A DNA stretch of 8,533 nt from CAZAGT01 sp964484515 (GCA_964484515.1 CAZAGT010000215.1:1-8533), one strand, 5' to 3'; numbered from the stretch's first letter, positions 1 to 6,170 are shown. The notes: generated by a model from the letters alone, not told the origin. Made by a program: numbers and translations.

Positions 1-49
1 TTTTTGTCTTTCCACACCTTTCGACGTGTTGTTTATGCAACAGTAGGGT
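1..49 (+). repeat. Left copy of 49-bp end-to-end inverted repeat
   Basis: Bases 1-49 are the perfect reverse complement of 8479-8527 (49 of 49). The match stops sharply: base 50 onward (AAACTCAAC) differs from the equivalent bases inside the right copy (GAAGGCTGAC). Within the repeat, TGTTG-TTTATG-CAACA forms a small hairpin. Seen from inside the window the boundary reads ACCCTACTGTTGCATAAAC outward. A sharp inner edge and identical copies in opposite orientation fit the end of an insertion sequence or another dispersed repeat. No transposase lies inside, so the family is not identified. Confidence 0.85.
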
Positions 50-90
50 AAACTCAACAAGATTCCTAGGTCTTCGAGGGAATCCCCAAT

Positions 91-636
91 ATGTCTAATT
101 TGAATTTGCGCTTGTTATGCAAGACCATCGTTGTGCCGGTCGCCCATCTCGAAGCTGCAAACCTTCAGGCGAGCCACCTCTCCCTGGGAGGAATGGCGGG
201 GAGACCCACGGTCATGGTAGAGGCGAGACTAGCCGATGCCGATGCGCCCGGATTGCTCGTTAAGCCGGAGATCGCATACAAACAACTTGAGGCCGAGAGA
301 TCCCAGGAACCCAGCGGTGAGCCGAAAGCTGGGACGACCGAGGACGGCGAAGAAACGACGGGGCCGGAACCTGACGCTGGCCGCGTGCCTGCAGAGGTCC
401 AGCCAAAGCGTTTCCACGGGACGGTGAACCTTGATCCTACGCGCGTCGGGCGGGACGCCAGCCGCATCGCCGATGAGGTGATCGCGCACCTCTCCGGTCT
501 GGTTGGCGCGACGGTGACTGTGACTCTCGAGGTGGAGGCCGAGATTCCTTCCGGCGCCCCGGATCACGTTGTTCGTACTGTCACCGAAAACAGCCGGACG
601 CTGAAATTCACGAGCCAGGGGTTCGAGAAGGAGTAA
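91..636 (+). pseudogene. C-terminal remnant of a DUF499-like ATPase
   Basis: An open frame of 181 residues. Residues about 53-70 (PGLLVKPEIAYKQLEAER), an acidic, proline-rich linker at about 71-105, and a conserved-looking tail from 107 (RFHGTVNLDPTRVGRDASRI) to the end (VRTVTENSRTLKFTSQGFE) resemble, from memory, the extreme C terminus of DUF499 proteins. These are ATPases of roughly 1000 residues that sit beside DUF1156 methylases and helicases in phage-defence islands. The ATPase core is absent. The frame is closed by TAG at 67-69 and the repeat edge lies at 49, so at most some 40 bases separate the fragment from the inserted sequence. Residues 1-50 do not clearly resemble the family and may be decayed or out of frame. 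The ATG at 91 has no convincing Shine-Dalgarno sequence, so expression as a separate protein is doubtful. The family call is moderate; that it is only a fragment follows from its length. Confidence 0.5.
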
Positions 637-692
637 TGAAGGTATCGAATTTGACGTTCTACCTTATTTAGCAATAGATACAAGAAAAAGTC

Positions 693-704
693 GGGGGGGG
701 GGGG
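693..704. other. Run of 12 G
   Basis: An uninterrupted G12 tract lies in the non-coding stretch between the DUF499-like remnant and the cold-shock gene. Long G runs are unstable in cells and are also a common sequencing or assembly artefact, so the exact length should not be trusted. The surrounding stretch 637-761 holds no gene that I can support. An 11-codon frame starting at 636, overlapping the stop of the remnant (TAATG), ends at 671 and could be the lost start of a following operon gene. Confidence 0.9.
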
Positions 705-761
705 TAAATCAAGATCCTCAAGGAAGCATCGCAAGATATGGCGGTCTTGTCCGATGGCGGG

Positions 762-784
762 AAAAAAGCGGAGCCGAGGCCCCA
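762..784 (-). terminator. Second terminator-like hairpin downstream of the cold-shock gene
   Basis: On the minus strand GGGGC-CTCG-GCTCC gives a 5-bp stem (one G-U pair) with a tetraloop, followed by GC and six T. It lies about 95 bases after the cold-shock stop codon and behind a stronger hairpin at 818-840, so it would act as a backup. The stem is short. Confidence 0.4.
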
Positions 785-817
785 CCGATATTCTTTGACA
801 ATCGGAACGGTCATCGG

Positions 818-840
818 AAAAAGGGGCACCCCTCCCCTTC
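818..840 (-). terminator. Rho-independent terminator of the cold-shock gene
   Basis: Minus strand: AAGGGG-AGGGGTG-CCCCTT followed directly by TTT. This is a 6-bp G/C-rich stem with a 7-nt loop and a U tract, 38 bases past the stop codon of the cold-shock gene. The position and orientation fit termination of that transcript. Confidence 0.6.
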
Positions 841-877
841 GATGGAGTACCCCTTCTTTCACTTTCAGCAACAAAAT

Positions 878-1078
878 TTAGGCAACCCTGACATTTCTGG
901 CCGCAGGGCCTTTGGGCCCTTGCTCTATGTCAAAGGTAACCCGGTCGCCTTCATTAAGAGACTTGAAACCGATCGCTTGGATCCCTGAATGATGAACGAA
1001 TACATCGCCACCGTCTGCTTGCTCAATGAAGCCGTAGCCTTTGCGGTCATCAAACCACTTTACGATTCCATTAGCCAT
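878..1078 (-). CDS. Cold-shock domain protein (CspA family)
   Basis: A 66-residue protein covering exactly one cold-shock domain, the usual length for the family. It binds single-stranded RNA or DNA and acts as an RNA chaperone in the cytoplasm. Both nucleic-acid-binding motifs are intact: RNP1 KGYGFI at residues 13-18 and RNP2 VFVHHS at 26-31, with the typical start (NGIVKWFDDRKG) and the GPKGPAARNV ending. The start is fixed by a strong Shine-Dalgarno sequence, AAAGGAGGG, 7 bases before ATG. It lies downstream of, and in the same direction as, the amidohydrolase gene, but with 332 bases and inverted repeats between them, so it is probably transcribed alone. Which Csp paralogue it is cannot be told, and cold induction cannot be inferred from sequence. 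Confidence 0.95.
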   Translation of the reverse strand: MANGIVKWFDDRKGYGFIEQADGGDVFVHHSGIQAIGFKSLNEGDRVTFDIEQGPKGPAARNVRVA

Positions 1079-1215
1079 AGTGACACCCTCCTTTCAAAAA
1101 GATTCTCACGGTTCCAGACTTCAGGGTGCCCCTCTTGACGAATGCATTTACCCTTGGAAGGAAACACGCCCGCCCATTAAGGCGAGCCTTCATGATGAGG
1201 CAACGGTAAGCCCTA

Positions 1216-1257
1216 TTGTTTCAAAAAGCAAGTCCGAAGACCAGGTTCTTGAAACAA
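1216..1257 (-). repeat. 9-bp inverted repeat upstream of the cold-shock gene
   Basis: TTGTTTCAA (1216-1224) and TTGAAACAA (1249-1257) are perfect reverse complements 24 bases apart. They sit 138-179 bases before the cold-shock ATG, within the 332-base gap (1079-1410) that holds no supportable gene. They could be an operator or a stem in a long 5' leader, as cold-shock mRNAs often have. I found no convincing -35/-10 pair here. Confidence 0.4.
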
Positions 1258-1358
1258 CGCTACGTGCGGCCATGGGGGTTTTTGGGAAAAACTGGCCCCT
1301 TTGCAGCAAGAGGCGTCGGCGCGCGCCCTGGCCGCACGGTACGGCCTTCCCAAGACGC

Positions 1359-1395
1359 ACAAGGGGCGCAGCCCACCAAGAACCGTGCCCCTTGT
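1359..1395 (-). terminator. Inverted repeat just after the amidohydrolase stop, possible terminator
   Basis: ACAAGGGGC (1359-1367) and GCCCCTTGT (1387-1395) pair perfectly over 9 bases with a 19-nt loop, starting 15 bases past the stop codon of the amidohydrolase. There is no U tract, so it would be a poor intrinsic terminator; it may instead stabilise the transcript's 3' end. A second G/C palindrome (GGCCG-CACGGTA-CGGCC, about 1330-1346) follows. Confidence 0.35.
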
Positions 1396-1410
1396 CTGTT
1401 CTTATTGCTT

Positions 1411-2913
1411 TCAGGCCTTGAAGGTCCCGTCCGCGTAACCGAAAAGGACGAGGTCGCCGATACCCGTGTTGGGAATGAGGCCCCATTTAGAGACCCACTT
1501 ACCGCCGTCGGCCGACCGGACCGCCCTCTGCTCGATGGCCGAGATGACGCCGTTTACGATGGTGAAGATGCAGTAATTGCTTCTGCGGTCGGCAACGGTG
1601 ATGTCCGCGTAAGCGCCCGGCCCTAGATGCCCGACCTCTCGCGTCCACCAGTCGTTCTGGTGTCGCTCGGCAAAGAGTCTTGTGACATTCGAGGTCATGC
1701 AAGCCACGGCTTCGGGCAAGGTCAGGACACCCATGTCCGCCAATTCGAAGATGCAGCCGATGTTGTCGCGCGGGTCTCCGAACCCTTTCATCGTCGTGGT
1801 CGCCATGCCGTCTGAAATAATGATGTTACAGAGTCCCTCTTGCAGCGCGCTGTAGTATACCTTCTGCGTTTGCGGATCGTTGCGGAAACCCTCGCGGCAA
1901 CCTCCGTGCCTTCGGAGGTGGGATGTGACAAATTCACCGGTCACGTTCTTCTTCCTGAGCAGGTTGCAGACCGCTTTGGCCGACTCCACGGGATCACCGT
2001 GCGTGCCTTGGCCCGCGGCGGTCATGTGGCCGAGGTGGATCGGTCTGCCCCTCGATCCGGCGACGATGTACTCCGAATAATTGGGATCTTGGCAATGGGA
2101 CATGAAGACCAGGTTGGCCTTGGAGGTCACTTCATAGGCCTTTTCGAGCGTGTCGGCCGGAGTGATCCAATGGTTCTGGTGTTCCTTGACTCCCACGGCC
2201 AGCGGTGCCGTGAAACAGGCGATCGTATTTCGGGTAATCTTCTGGGTGGCTTCCGAGAGGGGCATTTTCCCGTTGAAGAAACGGATCATCTCCTTGGTAT
2301 TCGCGCGGGTCCCGCACATAGGGAGGACCCCGATGTACTGACTGACGTGCATCGGAGCGGCGCGGTCCCAATCACCCATGAGGCAGGCGGGACCGACAAG
2401 GGTGTTGCCCGCCCCCGGGGAGAGGCTCATCGTATCCCCCGCGCAGACCGTATCCTCGGCCGAGCGATCCCAATTGTCCCACAGGTCCGCCACATGGTTG
2501 TGCATATCGATCAACCCGGGGAAGACATAGTATTGATCCACATTCATGACCTTGTCGCCGGGTCGCGGTTCGATCGTCTTGGCAACGGCCTCGATCCGTT
2601 CACCCAGGATGGAGATATCCATGGTGCCGTCGACGCCGTTTTGGGGATCGACGACATGGCCGCCCTTGAGGATCATTCGACCGGTAAGCTCGGCCGTCCG
2701 GTAACGGTCCACAAGTCCGCCGTCTGCTGCTCTCACCAAGGACGGCACACCTTCCCAGTACCCCGTCGTGAAATGCCAGAATTCCTCGGCATTGGCGATG
2801 CCCGTCCTCTTCACCAATTCATTGGCCGCGGCCAAGGCACCGGCACCCGCCAAGGAACCCCTTTTCATGAAGTCCCGTCGAGAAATCCCCTTTACTTCCT
2901 TCCTTTCATCCAT
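1411..2913 (-). CDS. Tat-exported metal-dependent amidohydrolase
   Basis: A 500-residue protein of the amidohydrolase superfamily, probably a periplasmic or exported hydrolase of a cyclic amide or N-acyl bond. The substrate is not recognisable. The leader has a near-consensus twin-arginine motif SRRDFMK (11-17) followed by an alanine-rich stretch, so export of a folded, metal-loaded enzyme is expected. The catalytic layout can be followed: small beta domain with MILKGGHVVDPQNG (80-93), FPGLIDMHNH with H138 and H140, candidate carboxylated lysine K243, metal histidines near H273 (MSHCQD) and H293/H296 (IHLGH), and D368 (ISDGMA). The set HxH-K-H-H-D suggests a two-metal site as in dihydroorotase and hydantoinase relatives. 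The start at 2913 is preferred over an upstream frame start at 3042 because GAGGGGGT lies 4 bases before this ATG and it puts the Tat motif at the N terminus. The upstream neighbour on the same strand is a second, broken amidohydrolase. Confidence 0.85.
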   Translation of the reverse strand: MDERKEVKGISRRDFMKRGSLAGAGALAAANELVKRTGIANAEEFWHFTTGYWEGVPSLVRAADGGLVDRYRTAELTGRMILKGGHVVDPQNGVDGTMDISILGERIEAVAKTIEPRPGDKVMNVDQYYVFPGLIDMHNHVADLWDNWDRSAEDTVCAGDTMSLSPGAGNTLVGPACLMGDWDRAAPMHVSQYIGVLPMCGTRANTKEMIRFFNGKMPLSEATQKITRNTIACFTAPLAVGVKEHQNHWITPADTLEKAYEVTSKANLVFMSHCQDPNYSEYIVAGSRGRPIHLGHMTAAGQGTHGDPVESAKAVCNLLRKKNVTGEFVTSHLRRHGGCREGFRNDPQTQKVYYSALQEGLCNIIISDGMATTTMKGFGDPRDNIGCIFELADMGVLTLPEAVACMTSNVTRLFAERHQNDWWTREVGHLGPGAYADITVADRRSNYCIFTIVNGVISAIEQRAVRSADGGKWVSKWGLIPNTGIGDLVLFGYADGTFKA

Positions 2914-2997
2914 TTCTACCCCCTCAAGCAAATTTAAGTGAATCACGCCGCCAATTCTTTCCATCCTCTCTCTTGGCAAAACAATCACGCTCCCGCC

Positions 2998-3022
2998 GGA
3001 AAAAGGCCGGGGCCCGCCCGGA
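2998..3022 (-). terminator. Possible terminator upstream of the Tat amidohydrolase
   Basis: Minus strand CCGGG-CGGGC-CCCGG followed by CC and TTTTT: a 5-bp all-G/C stem, 5-nt loop and U5 tract. It lies between the broken amidohydrolase (stop at 3180) and the intact one (start at 2913), so the intact gene would need its own promoter downstream of it, in 2914-2997. I see no convincing -10/-35 there. Confidence 0.4.
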
Positions 3023-3179
3023 GCGAGGCAAACTCCATTCAACGGCTTGTCTCACAGGCTGCTCTCCTGTGTCAAGGTCAAACAGGTAAGGGGAAAGCGG
3101 CCGGCTCTCGTGGCCAAAAGGTGGGGCGATATCCCGGGTCTTTGGAATGCATTGAGGCATCCTTGACCCTCACCAGGTC

Positions 3180-3560
3180 CTATCCGGCCGGGAGGCTCAG
3201 CAGCTGTGCCAGATTACCCCCTAGAATACCGGCTTGGTCATGCTCCGAAAAATCCCGCAGCAGGGCTCGGTATTTGGCCAGTTCGACATGCATAAGACAA
3301 AACGGGGTGTCACTCCCGAAACAGACACGGTCGACCCCCAAGGTTTGGATCGCCTTCAGGACGGCCGGGGCCGGCACGCCACTCCCAATGATCGTCATAT
3401 TCGAATACCTCTTGGCCTCCACAATTGACCATTGTGAGCATAAACATCCCGGATCCGTCTCCTCTACCCGATATACTTAGACCCCCTGAAGAATGACCGG
3501 GTGGCTCAGGGCCATGCCCAAGGTATAGGTCGGGCCGAGAAATGCGATCCTTAGCCCGAT
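3180..3560 (-). pseudogene. Broken Amidohydro_2-type hydrolase, C-terminal part
   Basis: The frame ending with TAG at 3180-3182 encodes about 80 residues typical of the C-terminal end of TIM-barrel amidohydrolases of the Amidohydro_2 type: AKRYSNMTIIGSGVP, then LGVDRVCFGSDTPF with the catalytic-site aspartate, then ILGGNLAQLLSL. The complete family members are about 280-330 residues. Going upstream the frame meets a TAA at 3477-3479. Beyond it, hydrolase-like sequence continues only in pieces: GPTYTLGMALSHPVILQGV in this frame, and RPDLYLGHG in another. This looks like at least one frameshift plus a stop, so a pseudogene or an error-rich low-coverage stretch next to the assembly gap. Only the last 80 residues are confidently assigned. 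It lies 267 bases upstream of an intact amidohydrolase on the same strand. Confidence 0.6.
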
Positions 3561-3599
3561 TTGGGCTTCTAGACGGCCTCGGATGCGGCCCCTTTAGGC

Positions 3600-3609
3600 N
3601 NNNNNNNNN
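3600..3609. other. Scaffold gap (10 N)
   Basis: Ten unknown bases. The true gap length is likely arbitrary, so reading frames must not be joined across it. The contig to the right begins, on the minus strand, with AAGGAGATC then ATG at 3672, a short open frame (MAFILGGSDEIGKQ) that runs into the gap and is not recognised. Confidence 0.95.
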
Positions 3610-3701
3610 ATGGGATCGCCCAGGGGTCGCCTGCTTCCCAATCTCGTCGCTTCCCCCTAAGATGAAGGCCATGATCTCCTTGCCTTAGGCCTCCATCGTT
3701 G

Positions 3702-3851
3702 TCACTTCGACCCTGCCAGTCTCTTGCCTATTCCGACCGCGTTTATGCCCTGGCCGGAGGTGTCCTTCCTGATGGCGTTCTTCGCCTTCTCGTTGAACCC
3801 AAGATAATCTCTCTCACGGAGTTGGGCTCGATGGAACCACTTTGCCTGGAA
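3702..3851 (-). pseudogene. Unrecognised C-terminal coding fragment
   Basis: On the minus strand a 49-codon open stretch between stops (TGA at 3852-3854 and TGA at 3702-3704) reads like real protein, with charged and glycine-rich segments such as YLGFNEKAKNAIRKDTSGQ and INAVGIGKRLAGSK and a G/C-biased third codon position. It has no ATG, so it would be the tail of a gene whose upstream part is lost or frameshifted. I do not recognise the family. The rest of 3673-3989 shows nothing I can support; the plus-strand frame at 3699-3917 looks like its antisense shadow. Confidence 0.3.
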
Positions 3852-3989
3852 TCATGTCAGTCGCTGCACCGAACTCGAGACTTCAGAGGAATTGCAGACT
3901 ACAGACCGAAATCATAACTTTTCTAGGTAGGTCAGGATGAGAGGATGATAGCAGAAGCATGGAACTCTCTGGTTCAGTATGTTGACGAC

Positions 3990-4175
3990 CTACGAGACAC
4001 CATAAGAAAAGAACTGAGTCGCAAACTGGTACAATCGAAAAAAATGTAGAGCCCGCCGAGCTACTGCAGACTGTCTTGTTGGGAGCCTGTTTACACCAAG
4101 TCCCTTAGCTGAGGGGTCTCTCATAGGGTACGGAAGCCAGTTTTCAAGCCTTCGCTTTTTGATCAAGCCCGTCAT
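3990..4175 (-). CDS. Doubtful 61-residue ORF overlapping the preceding stop
   Basis: The ATG (4173-4175) overlaps the stop codon of the upstream gene as ATGA, a typical translational-coupling arrangement, which is the only argument for it. The product is basic (MTGLIKKRRLENWLPYPMRD at the N terminus), with no domain I recognise, and its C-terminal half (ARRALHFFRLYQFATQFF) has the odd aromatic-rich composition of translated non-coding repeats. It is probably spurious. The stretch 3990-4171 otherwise holds nothing identifiable. Confidence 0.2.
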   Translation of the reverse strand: MTGLIKKRRLENWLPYPMRDPSAKGLGVNRLPTRQSAVARRALHFFRLYQFATQFFSYGVS

Positions 4176-4696
4176 TTCAGAAAAAAACTGAGCGCAAGAG
4201 TGATCGCCGCAATCAGCAGCCCAAGGATACCGACCACCAAGCCCACTATCGCTCGTTTCTCCCCTCGCTTTGCTCTCTCCTCCGCTTCCTGTGCCCTTAT
4301 TTCAGCGAGCCGCGCCCTGTCCTCTTCTGGTTTCTTGTCTTCATCAAACAATTTGACACGCTTCTCAAGTTCAAGCCAGTATCGTACATAATAATTGCTG
4401 AAGAGCACCGGCATCGTTGAGTGTGATCGCTGTGCATTGATAAGGAATTCAATAAGATCCTGCGAGGGACACGCGCGTGCTCCGGTTGACGGGTCCGCGG
4501 CGCCGCCCATCGAACGCACGGAAATGCCGTCGACTCCCGGCACTTGATCAGGGTTGTCCCACGGAAACCTCTCATCGGAATCGATGTTTAGATCGCGTAG
4601 GCGATCTGGCCGGTTCTCCAGTAGTGCTTTTGCTTTTTTATACTCCGAGTCTGTTAAGGTCATACGCGGACCCGGAGTGGTCGCAGTTTCGCTCAT
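4172..4696 (-). CDS. Unrecognised coiled-coil, tail-anchored membrane protein
   Basis: A 174-residue protein of no family I recognise. Residues 1-60 are polar, with a helix at 15-28 and the acidic, aromatic segment NIDSDERFPWDN (37-48). Residues 80-120 form a mixed region with many tyrosines (SNYYVRYWLELEKR). Residues 108-148 are almost entirely Glu, Lys, Arg and Ala and probably form a coiled coil (RLAEIRAQEAEERAKRGEKR). Residues 149-172 are one hydrophobic membrane segment (IVGLVVGILGLLIAAITLAL) ending 2 residues from the C terminus. The layout is that of a C-terminally anchored protein with its soluble part in the cytoplasm, perhaps oligomerising. The start is supported by GGGAGGATC, 4 bases before ATG. 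It stands alone, with an adjacent doubtful ORF overlapping its stop. Confidence 0.75.
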   Translation of the reverse strand: MSETATTPGPRMTLTDSEYKKAKALLENRPDRLRDLNIDSDERFPWDNPDQVPGVDGISVRSMGGAADPSTGARACPSQDLIEFLINAQRSHSTMPVLFSNYYVRYWLELEKRVKLFDEDKKPEEDRARLAEIRAQEAEERAKRGEKRAIVGLVVGILGLLIAAITLALSFFLK

Positions 4697-4732
4697 ATCT
4701 GATCCTCCCTACGATGATGCAACGCTAGTAAC

Positions 4733-4751
4733 GCCTGCTATGCGAGCAGGT
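4733..4751 (-). repeat. Hairpin in the leader of the tail-anchored protein gene
   Basis: CCTGCT-ATGCG-AGCAGG forms a 6-bp stem (7 with a G-T pair) 37-55 bases before the ATG at 4696. On the minus strand it is followed by GCGTTACTAGCGTTGCATC, which resembles the 3' half of an integron attC site (L'-spacer-GTT box), but no matching 5' half is visible. It may be an eroded attC or a simple leader hairpin. Confidence 0.35.
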
Positions 4752-4823
4752 GGCCTCCACAGGAAGAACGATTCAGTAGGGGCAATTATTTCTCTCGTAA
4801 CTATTTAAAGAGTAAGTGCTAAT

Positions 4824-4871
4824 TATTTGCGCATTCGCCTATCCGCGAAAGTGCAGCTTCTTACGCAAATA
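4824..4871. repeat. Nested imperfect palindrome in the gene-free stretch 4697-5081
   Basis: TATTTGCG (4824-4831) pairs with CGCAAATA (4864-4871), and inside it GCATTCGC pairs with GCGAA-(AG)-TGC around a CTATCC loop. The whole 385-base stretch 4697-5081 has no supportable gene: it contains this structure, the hairpin at 4733-4751 and one copy of a diverged repeat (4888-4943). The function is unknown. Confidence 0.35.
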
Positions 4872-4887
4872 GGCCAAGTCGCAAAAT

Positions 4888-4943
4888 TAAGGTTTCTTGC
4901 CAGATCACGTATCTCGGCCGGCTTCAGGAATACGAACCAAAAC
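4888..4943 (-). repeat. Diverged direct repeat, copy 1
   Basis: The first 16 bases on the plus strand (TTAAGGTTTCTTGCCA) are identical to 6090-6105. The next 40 bases match at 19 positions without gaps, including an aligned GAACC, which is well above chance. Both copies lie in non-coding stretches between minus-strand genes, so they are probably relics of one repeated element. Confidence 0.55.
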
Positions 4944-5081
4944 TTCAATATTAGCCAGTCAACGTGACCAGCGCATGATATCAGCAATCGATGGTCGTGC
5001 ATTAACACTATGGATCACCTGCCTGTCCTGGCCTGCAACAAAATACACGTTAGGTGGATTCAGTGGTTGAGTGGTGAAATA

Positions 5082-6071
5082 CTATTGTTTGCCAAGACCC
5101 TCTAGCCAATCCCTAATAACGGGTTGGATTTCAGGGGTAAGAACCACACCAAAATGGGTCAAGCCCTCGAGCAGTCTCACCTTAACTTCTGTGTATTGAG
5201 AAATCACTGATTCAAACTTGTCCGCGATGAAGGCTTCGTCTGCGGTGCCGGCAACAACAAGCAAGGGTTGCGTGATGGCGCTCAGGTCTTTCTTGTAGTT
5301 CCTGGGCGAGTAGGCGGTGTTGAGCCGAAAGGAATATGACAGGGTTTCGGTGCCGTCACGGGCCTCTTCCGGCATATTAAACTCAATGATCGTCATGTCA
5401 TTGATCGAGCGTATCCCCAGGCTGTTTAGCATTGATAACCCCATGATACGGCCGAAGTTAGGGCTTGCCCACCCACCTGAATTGGGCCGCATCGTGGGCG
5501 CATTATGTTTCAAGAAAGGCGTCAAAAGCAGGTAGGCGTCGGCTTGCTGCCCGTATTTGCTACCGGCAAAGCGTACGGCCATCCCTCCCCCAGACGAATG
5601 CCCTCCCACAATCAGCGTTGCGCTTGGATTATCTTTTCTGATCAGCTCAATAAGATCTGCGGCATCGTCGTCCATTTGGTTAATATAATCAACATCCCTT
5701 CGTCTTGTAGGTGTGAGCCCATGTCCTCGTAAATCCGGTGTGTATACCTGGGCTAGACCTTCCGAGCTCATGAATCTGGCCAAAGGCAATAAATACCGGC
5801 TGTGGTAACCTGAACCATGAAACAGGAGGACAACCTTATCGGATTCAGCCGGATAGTGCCGATACGCCAACGCTGTGCCGTCTCTGGCCTGAAAGTTTTG
5901 CAGTTCCGGTGCCCCTGAGTAATTAATAAACAACTTACTGAAGTCCAGGCCACGTTGATCCGGAGGGAGCTTTTTAGATCTGCCCAATAAAATGGCCACA
6001 AAGGCAATGAGGAAGAAAATCGCCGCAGAGGTGAGTATAAATTGAAATATACCTAGGATTGTTTCAGCCAC
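5082..6071 (-). CDS. Membrane-anchored alpha/beta hydrolase (lysophospholipase-like)
   Basis: A 329-residue serine hydrolase of the alpha/beta fold, most like the lysophospholipase/monoacylglycerol lipase group; the substrate is probably a lipid or other ester but is not determined. Residues 8-29 form a single hydrophobic segment (FQFILTSAAIFFLIAFVAIL), an N-terminal membrane anchor. The catalytic domain starts near residue 60: oxyanion loop HGSG (85-88), PDLRGHG (112-118), nucleophile elbow GHSSG with S159, acid D278 (GTADEAF) and H306 (LTHFGV), so the triad is complete. The start is GTG at 6071, because the frame has no ATG before the membrane segment; the Shine-Dalgarno sequence is weak (AGGT, 13 bases upstream). 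Its leader holds copy 2 of a diverged repeat. It has the same direction as the WapI-like gene 146 bases upstream, but the spacing and intervening structure argue against a tight operon. Confidence 0.85.
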   Translation of the reverse strand: MAETILGIFQFILTSAAIFFLIAFVAILLGRSKKLPPDQRGLDFSKLFINYSGAPELQNFQARDGTALAYRHYPAESDKVVLLFHGSGYHSRYLLPLARFMSSEGLAQVYTPDLRGHGLTPTRRRDVDYINQMDDDAADLIELIRKDNPSATLIVGGHSSGGGMAVRFAGSKYGQQADAYLLLTPFLKHNAPTMRPNSGGWASPNFGRIMGLSMLNSLGIRSINDMTIIEFNMPEEARDGTETLSYSFRLNTAYSPRNYKKDLSAITQPLLVVAGTADEAFIADKFESVISQYTEVKVRLLEGLTHFGVVLTPEIQPVIRDWLEGLGKQ

Positions 6072-6089
6072 CAGTTATACTACCTGTGC

Positions 6090-6145
6090 TTAAGGTTTCT
6101 TGCCAAATGCGCTGATCGGGCTCGATTAAAGGTTTGGAACCGTAA
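6090..6145 (-). repeat. Diverged direct repeat, copy 2
   Basis: Partner of 4888-4943: 16 identical bases followed by 40 partly matching ones. This copy lies 19 bases upstream of the alpha/beta hydrolase start codon. On the minus strand TTTGGCAA within it (6100-6107) can pair with TTGCCAAA (minus-strand reading of 6172-6179), enclosing about 64 bases. Confidence 0.55.
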
Positions 6146-6158
6146 CCGATGATTTTTT

Positions 6159-6170
6159 GGCCCTAGGGCC
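6159..6170. repeat. Perfect 12-bp palindrome GGCCCTAGGGCC
   Basis: A self-complementary sequence between the WapI-like and hydrolase genes, inside the larger TTGCCAAA/TTTGGCAA inverted repeat. It has T6 before it on the plus strand, hence A6 after it on the minus strand, so it is not an intrinsic terminator for the minus-strand genes. It may be the apical part of an eroded attC-like structure or a protein-binding site. Confidence 0.5.

Noticed and set aside
693..704. G12 run as a phase-variable contingency tract
   Set aside because: It is not inside or just before a credible reading frame, and long G runs are common artefacts.
1041..1626. Overlapping plus- and minus-strand open frames between the cold-shock gene and the amidohydrolase
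   Set aside because: They overlap each other and the ends of both real genes, have low-complexity Arg/Pro-rich translations and no ribosome binding site.
1840..2937. Plus-strand open frame of 365 codons
   Set aside because: It lies exactly antisense to the Tat amidohydrolase, has no recognisable motif or Shine-Dalgarno sequence, and arises from the G/C-rich codon bias of the real gene.
3927..3993. Inverted repeat GTAGGTC/GACCTAC as an attC or insertion end
   Set aside because: Only 7 bases match with 53 bases between them, no bulged stem or boxes surround it, and such pairs occur by chance.
4823..5008. Minus-strand frame of 61 codons
   Set aside because: It overlaps the palindrome and the diverged repeat, has no start signal and no protein-like features, and is best seen as translated non-coding repeat.
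5020..5058. A third attC site after the alpha/beta hydrolase (box CCACCTAAC on the minus strand at 5050-5058)
   Set aside because: The box fits the RYYYAAC pattern, but no paired arms, no GTT box at a suitable distance and no complementary box at the start of the hydrolase unit could be found.
6151..6170. GGCCCTAGGGCC with adjacent T6 as a terminator
   Set aside because: The T run precedes the palindrome on the plus strand, and no plus-strand gene ends there. On the minus strand the palindrome is followed by A6.
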